From Paracyclopina nana (lineage: Eukaryota > Arthropoda > Copepoda > Cyclopoida > Cyclopettidae): 64,000 nt of DNA. The DNA is taken from positions 4,030,001 to 4,094,000 of the forward strand of contig JAGUCH010000005.1 in NCBI GenBank assembly GCA_019096065.1, written 5' to 3'. Positions 24,001 to 35,770 of this stretch are shown here, one piece after another (positions within the stretch are counted from its first letter, which is position 1; every line of letters begins with the position of its first letter). Under the pieces are notes generated by a model. That model was not told the DNA's origin. It did no database searches and was given only the letters and a program-made list of their open reading frames with translations. A program made the position numbers and the translations under genes.

Positions 24001-24252
24001 TTTCTTACATTCATTGTTAGGTGCATTATTGTCCATTACGACCTTGGAAGTCTGAGCTTGCAGCTGCGTTGGAATTGCATCCTCGTTCCTTTTCCATCGG
24101 CTTTTTTGTTGACCATTATTTCTCAGTGGTTGCCTCCTCATAGATGACGAAGTTGGTGTCCACCACAAATAATCTGAGCATACTACATTATCGATCAAAA
24201 GAAGGGCTACCAAGAGCACACAGCTTGATGTAAGCTTGTTTGTCTGCATCAT
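21080..24252 (-). CDS. Single-pass membrane protein with one Ig-like domain; unnamed
   Basis: Six exons (minus) join in phase: 24252-24009, 23500-23164, 22961-22816, 22743-22470, 22409-22110, 21356-21080, about 525 aa. A signal peptide (SCVLLVALLLIDNVVCS) begins exon 1. A charged, low-complexity segment follows (DEDEDKENKN). An Ig-like fold is split over exons 3-4: Cys in VKLKCSFY, Trp in SVEWIATK, and the F-strand signature NDTYIYTC, with extra Cys between. A transmembrane helix comes next (IVSLVIGSVVIITLLLLV), then an acidic, Ser-rich cytoplasmic tail ending in HRVFSS. I do not recognise a named family. It could be a cell-surface adhesion or receptor protein. The first 150 residues outside the Ig domain match nothing I know. 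Confidence 0.7.
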
Positions 24253-25155
24253 TTTCAGTGAAGCTGCTGCTGACTGCTGTTGGTGAATCTATGCTGGACT
24301 TGTGACGACTAAGTTGATTTTCAAAGAGCGAAAACTTGACAGCATCACAGACTGGAACTTTACAAAGTGCTGTGCAAAAGTCAGCTGAATTATCTGGCAA
24401 GGGACCAAAAGCAAAGCATTTCTTTCTATCACGACCTGGCAGACTGCATATTCTACCTTATTAAGCGTAATTAATCTCGAAAGAATTTGATCAACATGAA
24501 AGCTGCTTTTGCACCTTTTCAGATTTGAAGCATCAAGGTCAGTGAACTAGAAAAACAAACATTTCCACACTGGATGCTTACTCGCTTTTATGAGGCACGA
24601 CAATTTTCAGCGATATTGAGGAGGATTTTATCTGGACTTTTATGAAAGTTTCCATTAGCCCCAGCAAATTGCTCTCCTTGACTCAAATCAGACTTATCCT
24701 TTGATGGACCCTTAAAAACCCTCATCTTGTCCTACATCGCCATAATCCTAGCTAAGCTTCGGTAGCTGCGCATAATTCCAGCATGAATTTCAAAATTCAA
24801 AACAATCTAGCAGTTTTTTGCGATCTGTATCAAGGAGGAAATACCCCATCAATCATTCTCAATTTAAACTAAATTGACCTTGGGCTTTTCTCTTATAGTG
24901 TAGTAGCCCATAATTGAAGGGCAAGCATCAAATTTTGTACAATTTTTTCTTTGTCGAGCATTGATCGAGGTGTTGAAGGCAAATTGAAATCAGTGACAAA
25001 GGCATTCAATTTCTTATTCATAGATTATTATCACAGCATAGAGGATCTCAATCGCGGTAGGATATCAAGCACTAAAGATGATGAGTTTGCTTTGCTTTAC
25101 ATAGCAACATATATACTATGTATGCACTTCAGTTGAGCATCTCCTTTTCTCTTGT
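24253..25155. other. Intergenic stretch between the Ig-domain and chaoptin-like genes
   Basis: About 900 bp, AT-rich. It holds the 5' region of the Ig-domain gene and the 3' end of the chaoptin-like gene. I see no further gene or RNA. Confidence 0.45.
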
Positions 25156-28100
25156 TTAGAAAGTGTTAAGCATGCATGATCCTTTAAGTAAACTCAAACT
25201 GAGAGACACAACCCACAGACCCATTGAGGTTGTGGTTTTCGAGGCTGCTTTCGAGAGGCTGTTGCCACCACTTCCTCCTCCCTTTTTCAAGGCACTACTA
25301 CAAGTCATTTTGGCCTCAGATAGCTCCACAAGTGGCCACTGTAAGGTCACTGACGAAGTCAAGGATTTCTGGTTAAGTCCTGCTGAACTGGCTGCAGTTG
25401 CAGCCATACGCATTTGATCGGCACTTCCGGCAGCTGACGCGGCCACGTGGCTCCCACTTCCGGAACTTAGAGGTGCTTGACACGTGATAGTTCTCACCAT
25501 GGATTGAATGTGATGGTTTCTGTCAATGATGCTTGCATGCAGTTGAAGAGTTTCGCGCATCCACCTTCGAAGCCAAGTACCCAGCCAGGTGTTTTGGCAA
25601 ACACATAGCCAAGGATTGCCTTGAAGGGACAATCCTCCTAAAAAGAAGATATTTATCAGGTAATTGCTTCTTCGAGATGAAAGGAGAAAAAATCTGGCAA
25701 AGCATTCTACACTTGCATGCACTTACTATTTGCCGAGAGGAGAAAACTTTTATAATGTGGCCTCGTAAAAATTCCCCTTCCCTCTTTCTCGGAACTACTA
25801 TAATTACTATAAAGTAAATTGGCTGCAATTTTTCACACTTTGATGCAAAAACTGCAGCATCGGTGACTTGTCACGAAATAAGCGTACGTGCAAGATTGGT
25901 AAAATAAGTGACGCTTCAAAGAGCAAACTTTTGTAGAAGGCTGCTAGAAAAGGAAAAGGTAGTTATATACCTTGCAGCAGAGCTGTGCCTTGCTTCTCCC
26001 AATCTGTTCCATTTTCGTAGAGCACGTTGGGTGACAAAGCCTTCAACTTGTTATTGCTCAAGTCGAGGCTCCAGTGAGCCACATTTTTGAATAGCTTGAA
26101 AAAGTGCATGGGCAATTCCTCCAGGCTCGAGTCTTTGATTGCCAGCAATAGTTCATAACTATCAATCCCTTCGAAAGCATCCATGGTGACCCGCCTGAGT
26201 CGCGGACCTGTCAATTCCAGGACTTTCAATTTGGGTCCAAAAGCACCGAGGATTTGGTCCGTTAAGTAGCCACTAGGCTCGTTAATTATGGCCGACAGCG
26301 TTCGCAAACTGGCAATGCCAGAGACAACCGAGCCCAGGCGAAACTTGTACTTCTCTATTTGGGGCCAGCTTTGGATGTAGAGCTTCGTCAGATATGCAAT
26401 GTGGGTGAGGCTGTCACCATCAAACCTCTTGAGGTCAGGCAAGTGCTGAACGCGCAAAACTTGTAGCTTTCCAAGGCCGTAGAAGCTCTCTTTGGTCAAA
26501 ACTCGAATTGGATTCCAGGAGATGTCCAAAGTTTTCAGAAATGGCATTCGATGCCAGCTGTGGGCTGGCAAGTGAGAAAACTGCAAAAAATAGTGCATTA
26601 GAAAGCAGTCAAGGCAAACATATCGGTATCTCTGTCTTTTTCAGGGCTTTAAAGGCGTCTACCTGATTTCTCGATAGGTTGAGGTGCCGAAGGAGCGGCA
26701 CTCCCTCGGCCGAGAGAAAAGGTACATCTGACAGCCGATTCCCACTGAGATCAAGATGTGTGAGATGCTTCAATGGCATCGGGGGAAGACTTGTCATCTC
26801 GACATCCGTCAGCTTGAGCGAGCTCAGCCTTTGCACGTAGGTGAGCAGCTCGGGATAGTTGGCTCGGATGGGATTGGAGGACAGATCGAGGCTGATGAGG
26901 CTGTTGAGGCCGATGAAGATGGTGTCTGGTAGAATGGTGAGCCTGTTGTTGGCAAGCGAGAGTGAAAGCAAGCGTGGCGTATTGGCAAACATGGTGCTGT
27001 CCAAATGCTCGATGGCGTTGAAACTGAGGTCGAGGGACCTCAGCGAGGCTGAAACCTCCGTGAGGGCCGATGTGGGCATGCCTACGAACTCGTTGAACGA
27101 CAGGTTCACCGTATCGACTACAGTGGCATGGAAGACATCTCGAGGCAACGAACGGAGCCTTGAAAGGACGTAAGAATGACCTTTGCTAAAATAGCATATT
27201 TTATATCACGATACCTGTTGTGCGCCAAGTTGACAATGCGGAGGCCAGTTAAACCAGCAAACTGGCCGAATTGAAGCACTTCGATTCGATTTCTACTGAG
27301 GTCGAGGATTTGCAGGCCAGTCAACTGCCTCAAAGCACCCTTTTGGAGGTCAATAATGTTGTTGGAGGCCAGTCTGAGTTCTTGCAGATTGAGCAGAGAT
27401 TTGAGATCATGGTGGGACACGTCGTTGATTCGGTTGTGGCTGAGAATCAACCGTCGGAGGGCTGGTGCCACCTGGTCGAGAAAGTCCGCAGGGATTCTCG
27501 TCAGCCCATTGTGGCTCGCATCGATGACATGGACAAATGGAGGCACAAATATTTTGGCAACTGGCGCAGGTGACAAGGCCTCGATGTTGTTGTAGGAAAG
27601 GTTCAGCATCATGGGGCTGTTAAGCATCACGCTGCAGTTCTCGAAGGCTGCCAGGGAGAACTCCCGCAGGGAATTGTGCTGCACCTCCAACCGTTGCAGC
27701 GAGGCCAAATGAGAAAAGGAGCTGGGAGCAATGTGTGAAATTTTGTTTTGCGTCAGCAAAACTGCCTTCAAGTTAGGCAGGTCGTGGAAGGCCAAGGCCT
27801 CGACGGTGTTCAAGTGGTTCCCAGTCACGGTCACTGTTTGCAAAGTGCTCAGGCTGGAGAACGTGTGACTATCGAGGGTTCGCAGCCTATTGTAAGATAG
27901 CCTCACATCGAGCAGTTTTTTGTGCACGTTTTTGTGCAGCAAATTCTTGGGCAGAGCGCTCAACCGATTGGACTCGAGGTTCAAATACTGCAGCTCGCCA
28001 AGGCTGTAGAGGTCGGTCTCACCTATAGACTCGATGTTGTTGTTGTCGACTGCGAGCCACAGGAGCTTCACCAGAGGCCTTAGCCCTTTGCCAGGAAAAG

Positions 28101-31100
28101 TCACCATGGAATTGTCGAGGCCGAAGCTGACCTCGAGGCTCTCGAGGGTATCGCCGACGCTTCGGAATGTCTCGGGGTCGATGTGCTCAATTTGGTTGTA
28201 GGATAAGGACAGTTCTCGCAGCTTTGAGCAGTCTTTAAATATTCTAGCCTCGAGCTGCCTTATCTGATTGCCTCGCAAGATCAGGGTGTCAAGGTTGTCG
28301 CAACTGCCCCTTATATCGGAGTCACTGATAGCACTAATGCGGTTATAGCCAATGTCCAAGTGGGACAAGCTCCTGCACCGTCGCAGCACATCCGTGGGAT
28401 ACTTGTCAAGGTTGTTCGAGGCGACCCTCATTGCCCGAAGGCTATCGCAAAGGCCAGAGTCGAAGACCTCTTGTGGTAGCTCTGATATGTTGTTCTTGGA
28501 CAAGTAGAGGTAGCGCAGTTTTTTGAGGCTGCTAAAGGCCACCGACACGTTGTTGAGGCGGTTTGCTTCGAGGTCGATGAGCTCAACCGTGAGGTCGACC
28601 CCATTGAAGGCCAGCTCGTCAATATGGCTGATTCGGTTGTGGCCCAAATACAGCCTGCGTGGCTGGATGGAGATGAATGCGCTGTTTTCCAGCCTCTCGA
28701 TGTAATTATACTCGAGGTTCAGGTCGTTCACCGTCAACGTCCCATTGAACATGATCGGTGGGACGACAGTGAGGAAGTTTTCACCTATACGTAGTAAAAT
28801 AAGCTTGGCATAAAGTAGTTGGCAAGTCAGACGAAATCACTCACCAAGATCCAATCTGTCCAACTGTCTGAGCACGTGGAATGGCTCGGTGGGAATGGCT
28901 TCTATGTAGTTCCCTCGTAGGCTGTACCACGTGAGGTCTGGAAGGCTGTCAGTCAAGGCCAACGGGAACTTTGCAAAGTGATTATGCGAAAGACTCAACG
29001 TTGTCAATGAGGGTGGCAGCGAGCCGGGTTCAACCACTTTGATGTGATTTTTGTCCAAGTCCAACCAGATGAGCCTCCTGAAGGACTTGAAGAAACTTTG
29101 TGGCACTCGGGTGATGTCGTTTTCGCCTAAGAAGATGGTGCTCACTGTGTCCTTGAGATGCAGAAAGCTCACATCGTCCAATTCAGCGATTTCGTTCCTG
29201 GAAGAAAAAAGATCATGATATGCCAAAAGACTCAATTTTCATTAGCCCAACCGATTTAGATATGAATTTCAAAATCTTATTGCGTTACCTGTGAAGGTTA
29301 ATCCAATCGAGTGCCTTGAGTCTTGACAGGGCTGCCAAAGGAAGCTTGGGTAGCTTATTATCACTCAAGTCCAAAGATCGCAGAGTGGAGGCAACGTTCC
29401 TGAAATAACGAACATTGGTTTGCACTCTCTTCCAACTATAGAAGTACGACAAAGTTGGCTACAGCAAATGCAAAGCCACTTTCATGGGCGCGCGACACAC
29501 AAAATTTATAGGGGAGAAAGTGTCCTCGAAGACCTTTGTGTGGTATCTCTTCTGGAATAATAAATTCCCTCCTCATGAAAGAGGGCTTTCGCGTGCCATT
29601 ATTGATTCTGTCTGGAGATCTTTAGCCTAAAATCTCCCATGGGAGGTCATAAATGTGAAGCAGTCAGAAAGGAGAGCTTGAGCACGCACACGAGCACGAG
29701 GTGGCGAATATAGCACGTAGAGATAGGCAAGATCGAGAGAGCATTACGGCAAAATCTAGGGCTTATTCCAAAACCGCTCAAATCTAAAGTCCTCTATAAA
29801 AAAACTTCTCCTTTTTCCAGCTTTAGTCGAAAAAATCACACAGCTAGCTGCTGTCACCAAGTGCATTTTTGCAAATGTGCAATCGCGCAAAGGTTTCCTT
29901 TTTTCCTTCAAACTTATTTGAAATTACTTCTGAAATGCATTCGGGTTTGCTGGAAGCAAGCTAGTTTTTCCCTTCACGGATCTGTGAACCCAGACCTGAT
30001 GGGCGTAATTTTCTCTCGGCAGTTGTAGTAAGCATCCACCACCACCAAAAGACACTATAAGAGAAAGCAATGAAGTACTTTCCAACTGCTATGGCCTTGA
30101 TACTTGATACCTCGATCATCTTTAAGCAGACTTGCTCCTGCAACTACTACCATGAGTTGCACACAATCATAACTGCAGAAGCAATGTTTGGATGCATGAT
30201 GAAGCAAATATGGGCTCTGCCCATTAAAAAGTACATCTGCAGTATCATGGCCTCCTACCGCTATCTAGCCCACTGAGGGAATTAAATTTTAGTGCGATGC
30301 AGAACTCTTTGGAGCGTTAAGGCAACTTTTGAGATTTCTATTCTTAGCAGGCAGCCAATGGTGAGAATGGTAAGTGGCTTAGGCACGCTCCACTTGGATT
30401 TCTAAGTGGTCCCATCATAATGTCGTTAGTTGACCTGCATGACGCGTACCAACACTCCGGCGGGAATTTGTGAACGAGAAAAAATCCAGCATGACCAGAG
30501 AACGTGATCACACTGCGCGTAATAACATTCTATAGTATGCATGACCAAGATGCATCTGTATGTATACGAATAAAATGATTACCGGAACGCATCCTCTTCA
30601 ATGGACCTGATCTTATTTCTCATGAGCCTGATGGACTCGACGTTGACAGGTGTGATGACATCGTTTTCAAGCACTTGGAGGCCGGCCTCCACGATCTCCA
30701 TGTGGGTGACCCCGGGTATTGGAAAGTCTGGAAATAGAAGAGCCTTGTTATTGCGCTCAACAAAGGCCTCAAAGGGATGAAAGGGACCATCACAGATGGT
30801 TGGTCTTCCATGGAATTGAATTGCCATTGTTGGGCCCAACTTACCAGGGATCTTGGTGAAAGGCACCCCCTGACAATTGATGTCTCGCACGACCCAGTCA
30901 TGCCTGCAATGTTGGCCAAAGGTGTTACTTGGTTGACCATTGAAATTTCCTACGATTTTTTTGTAGAGAATTCTCACCTAGTTGAAAGGCTGCTGCTTTG
31001 TCGTGGATAGCGACGGCCCTTCGACCTCACCCCAAGCGAAAAGAGGGGCTCGTAGTCCTCATAATCCGAGGTCGTCGAGGCCGGACCCGCTTCCGTGGTC

Positions 31101-31396
31101 GCCCTTTCCGGAACAATGACGCCAAATTGTCCTGTGTAAGTGGTTCCGGGGCCGCCATTGTTGGTCACCTTTGAGGCTGTGGTGGTGTACGAGGCCGCTG
31201 GGGGCTGTCTGGTGGTTTTGACCGGAACCACTCGACACGAGCAGAGTTGATTGAAGTGGCAATGCGACGAATACTGGCTTCCCACCAAATTCGCCACGAA
31301 GAGCAGGCTCATCAGCCAAAATGACAAGCTGGTTGAGGACCTGGCTGATGATCGAGGACCACGGCGCATTGCTGGCATTGTTGCACACATCGACAT
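25156..31396 (-). CDS. Chaoptin-like GPI-anchored leucine-rich-repeat adhesion protein
   Basis: In Drosophila chaoptin is a photoreceptor surface protein that holds rhabdomere microvilli together by homophilic adhesion. Eight exons (minus): 31396-30978, 30903-30583, 29399-29289, 29197-28845, 28784-27215, 27158-26663, 26580-25971, 25637-25156, about 1453 aa against roughly 1300 in the fly. It has an N-terminal hydrophobic signal (LSFWLMSLLFVANLVG), an LRR N-cap Cys cluster (CHFNQLCSC), dozens of LRRs of the LxxLxLxxNxI type, an LRR C-cap (GNPWLCVCQNTWLGTW) and a C-terminal hydrophobic stretch (SMGLWVVSLSLSLL) suiting a GPI signal. A linker before the repeats is Pro/Thr-rich. The start codon is the first ATG after an acceptor-like TTTTGTAG at 31402, so a leader exon upstream is likely. 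The family call rests on length, architecture and the N-cap, and another large LRR adhesion protein is possible. Confidence 0.8.
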
Positions 31397-32044
31397 CGCC
31401 GTCTACAAAAGGAAATAATGCGCATTTAGATGGCATTTTTCGGCCTCACTCCACTTTTTCTTTTTTCAATCCTCACCCTCCAAAAGTGTTCGCTGCTCAG
31501 TGTACTGAGTGCAGAGCGTGACCACTGTGCACTCTACAGCGTGGAAAGTCTAACTGGGAGTGGGGTTGCCAGTGTGATTTCTACCTTGATCAACTTTTTG
31601 TTCATAAAAATGCCACTTTGATTAAAGCCAATATTAAATGTTGGCAATCTTGCGACTCGCTAAAAGTTGTTGGCTTGTTGCAAAACAAAACAAAAACAAA
31701 TTAAGAAAATTCGTGAAATCGCTGTGACCGAAGACAAACCTTGAATAAAAGTGGATAATTGATGAAGACTTCAAAGAAGAGTATTTTTGGCCTCAAGGGG
31801 AGTAAGGTAAGGGAATTTTTAGTTCTAAAAAGCAATTCTCAAATCAAATTAGCAGAAAATCCCTCATTGCTGAGCTTTGACGAGTTCACTCAACCCTCAC
31901 AAACTTTGATTGTGCAGTTTTTGAAGCGTAAGAAATTGCATATCCCAACATCATTCATCTTAGAATGTGCAGGATGAATAGAAATTTTTCGTCCATCATC
32001 GGAAAAATCGTGCGGAATTTATAGAAAGACCTTGCTAACTTGAA

Positions 32045-32060
32045 AGAGAGAGAGAGAGAG
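32045..32060. repeat. (AG)n microsatellite
   Basis: Eight uninterrupted AG units in intergenic DNA. Confidence 0.9.
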
Positions 32061-34861
32061 CACCTGGTCAAAAAGCAGCAGCTTTCTTATCAAAAAGGCT
32101 GGGCAGATAAGGGATTTGTCTATGCACAATTTCATGGCCTAGGCCACTTTCTAATACACAGAAGTGGATTTGCAGGTAGCCAGCCTTGTACAAGTAATAT
32201 CTGAAAATGCTTCTACTACTGCTGTATATATACTATTTCTACACAGTAAAAGAAGTGCTTCAGCCGACGACAAGCAAAGGCTGGGTTATGTTTGACTTCG
32301 ACAATCTAGGCTAGCTGAATTGCCACAACTGGCCTTTTTTCACAAGCATTGCGTGCAATTAATAAATTGATCTTCTCTCAGCGATCTTCTGCGATCAACG
32401 TGATCCAGACTCTGCTATTCAGCATGATTTGAGTTGAAAAGTAGCTGAATTCGCAGGTCTTATGTAATTTGCTCTCATCTAAAGACTTTACAAAATAGAG
32501 CTGATCATGGTTGCCGAATGCTTAAAGGGCGATAAAACCATTCAAGTTTATCTATATGGAGGCTATAAAAGATTCTCAATTTCTCATGAAGAAAGCAAGT
32601 GCTTGGCAATGAAAACAACTGCAGTCCCACTTAGCTTCCTATGTTAGACTACCACCAGTCTTACAGTAAAATATATCCAAGGCTGCTGCAGCGGCTTTTG
32701 TTAGAAAATAATCTTACTTGCCTCTGATTTTCATGTTTGGAACATCATTTTGACAGTGTGTGCATTATCAAAACTTATTTTGTTAGGGGATGCTTGCTGT
32801 CCGATAAATTAAGAAGGTTGTTGGCCGAATTCCAGAGCTTTCACAGCCATCAAATGGGATTGTCATTCAGGCAAGCTGTTTGCTAAATAGTAGCGGTCGT
32901 GCAATATTAGTTAGGGCTGATTTGCTTTTTTCAAAGGTTGCCTGACATTTATTGGTCACACACGGCTGTAACCCAATGCCACTATGGATGCATTTGATGC
33001 AGAAAATTCCAGCCTTGAGCACTCCTTGAGAAAGTTTTGTGTCAATTCTCTCCCTTTCTAGATTGGATTGCGCCAAATCCTATTAGACATTTTTCTCCAC
33101 TCCTTTTAGACCTCATTTATGCAATTTTCCTGCTGGCTTCTTCTGACTTTTGCAATCTATCAAGAATTGCAAAAAGTGTAATCGTTGCTTGCATCTTGTC
33201 AGCTAAGCTATACTTCTACTCACTTCGATGCTGCTTTGTCATCATCTGCTAAAAGTAGTAACCCTACTTCTATTTAAGATCTCCTCAATTCACGCCCAAG
33301 TTTTAAACAAGCCTTGAAATCATCTCGTCAAGGCTTCAAGTGAGTGCAAACCTCTTTCACTTTTCTGCACTCACTACTTTCATTTCTGCATGAATTACAG
33401 GTCTAGATCATCAAAAGCATTTTGGAAACTGTCAATCGTGCTAAAAGATGATAATAAGTGTAGCCTAATTTTCCATTGACTGGCATACTGATATGTCAGT
33501 GAAGCTGCAAAATGCTTTTTTTCCTCAGCACCCACTTGGCTTGACGAGTCTTTTCTCCTACGAGTACTGCATGGCATGGGTGTGAGAATGACATTATATT
33601 AAGTGGCCACATTTGACTACAAGCTCGTAATGCTAGTTTCACTTGTATGTCGTAAAAGGAAAGTAAAAACACAAGTTGCTCCTTAACTTTCATTTTTGTA
33701 ATATTTTTCTGCTCTACAAAGCAAAGTGGATAGTAGCAGAAACCAGAGGGATTTCAGAAGGTGGATTTAGGAGTGGATAAAAATGCAAGAATTTTCCCTG
33801 ATCACGCGCGTTCCGATCTTCGGGTGAAATATGGCTTTCTTATACCACAATGTAAAAGCACTTTGTCAGTTTCTGGTCGGGATGGCCGCAGATAAGTAGG
33901 CAAGATCAGTGAACCTTACGTTGAAAACTGCCGGCTTTGTGGGATTTTTAAAGGCCCGATTTACTGCCAAACTTGGACTCCCTCTGGCCATATATCACAC
34001 ATCTGGCAAAATCTCTCACTAGGCTTTTTAGCCTCTTTTTGAGCTCCTCCTTGAATTTCGCTTACCGTTTGCATTTTTGTCGATGTGGCTGATTGAAGTA
34101 CATGTTTCTTCTAGGCTGTCATTTCTTGGACTTGCTGCCCGTTTTCATAATGCTGAAACAAACGAGCGCTGCATTATTAGTCAAGGGCAAAAAAATGTGT
34201 GAATATAAAGCATGACCCAACAAAACCTTTTGGTATAGTTGACCACCAATGAAAAGGTAGTTGGTAAAAAATGGGTAGTTGAATTACCCAGAAACTTGGT
34301 TTTTAAGAATGCATGGCAAAAATTCACTTGGTTGCCACTACCATTTCCTGTAACTATCTTCCTACTATGTGACAGGCCTAGTGAAAACCAAGTACATTTT
34401 CATAGTACTACTACCATTTTTCTCACTATGCTGCAACCAGGGCCATGAAGGTAGTTTCTAGCAAGTTACAAACTTGGGCAACACCACCTTTTTTTAACTA
34501 TGTGCCCATCATGATGGGATGCTGCAAATTGTATTATTCATCTACTATGTTTTTTGTAACTACCTTTTCACGAGTCTGATACTATGTTCAACGCCTTAGG
34601 TGAAGTTGGCATCTAATCTAACTTAGTAAACTGTTCAGAGATGGCTCTGCTAGCAATTGAATAATTTGTGAAATTGTTCTTATCAATAACTTTTAATGGT
34701 TCTAAGATTTCAAAAATCATCATTAATGAATGTTGTTTAGAACAACATGAAAACTGAGTTAGAAAATATCATGCTTCTCATTTTCAAACAAAAGCTGAGA
34801 TTTTTTTAATATTTCAATACTGTATACTTTGTGTGTGATTCAGTCACTATCATCCACTCTT

Positions 34862-35096
34862 TTAGGACCTTTCCATGTGCTTGTTCAAAAAATAAAACTG
34901 AAAAACGGTTTTTGATGGTACAAAAAAATTGGTCTTTGGCGAGTAGCAAAAGAAGTAAACAAATAAGTAAACATCCAGTACGTAAAAAGTAAACAAAAAC
35001 GTAAATAAACAATGAAAACGGTCTTGCAAAAACGGTTTTGCGTGGTACATTTTTTTGTACCTCAAAACCAAAAGTGAGCACATGGAAAGGACCTTA
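34862..35096. repeat. MITE-like imperfect inverted repeat
   Basis: The left end TAGGACCTTTCCATGTGCT and the right end AGCACATGGAAAGGACCTTA are near-perfect reverse complements. The inner arms also pair imperfectly (ACGGTTTTTG and GGTACAAAAAAA recur inverted). The unit is about 235 bp and carries no gene, which fits a non-autonomous foldback or MITE element. I could not define a clear target-site duplication. Confidence 0.55.
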
Positions 35097-35754
35097 TTCT
35101 TATCTAATCATTCAGCCATGCTGTCTAAGTTTAAGTTTGATAGTCAGCACCATCTTGCGCCTAAACTTAGCGCTGACTGTATGGAACTAACTGCTCATAA
35201 GAGGATGCTTGGTTAAAGGGCCTTGGAGAATGAAATCTGTTACACACTATGTCAACACTAGTGATGTCATCTAAGTTCATGCACCATCAAGTATGCTTGG
35301 ATGTTTATGTGGACCATGCTTAAATCAAGATAATGATATGATAATTACATTAATAAATAATCCTTTAACTTAATTACAACTAGGTAGTGCACTAGCAGTT
35401 ACGTGGTAGTGAACCATGCGTCTGGTAGCAGCATTATGGTTGAAAGTTTAAAAGTATACACTATCAGTGCACTATGCTTAAATGATATGGTACATCACCA
35501 GTGGCTCAAGTCACTTTGAAACATAATGCACTATATCATTTTCACTAGCCCCTCACTACACCAACAAGGTGCCATAATCAATTTAATGCGTGTCTCCATT
35601 TAAGGGTGGTCAACTAGGCTGTCATATTTCGTTGGTAAGATAGTTGCAACATAGTTACAGGTTAAAACAGGGTTTTGTTGGGGAATAGGCTGCAGATGGC
35701 AATGTGTCATCAGAAAGCACCTTCTTCTTCAACTCGAGTAAATGACCCATGAAT

Positions 35755-35770
35755 ACACACACACACACAC
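35755..35770. repeat. (AC)n microsatellite
   Basis: Eight AC units in intergenic DNA. Confidence 0.9.
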
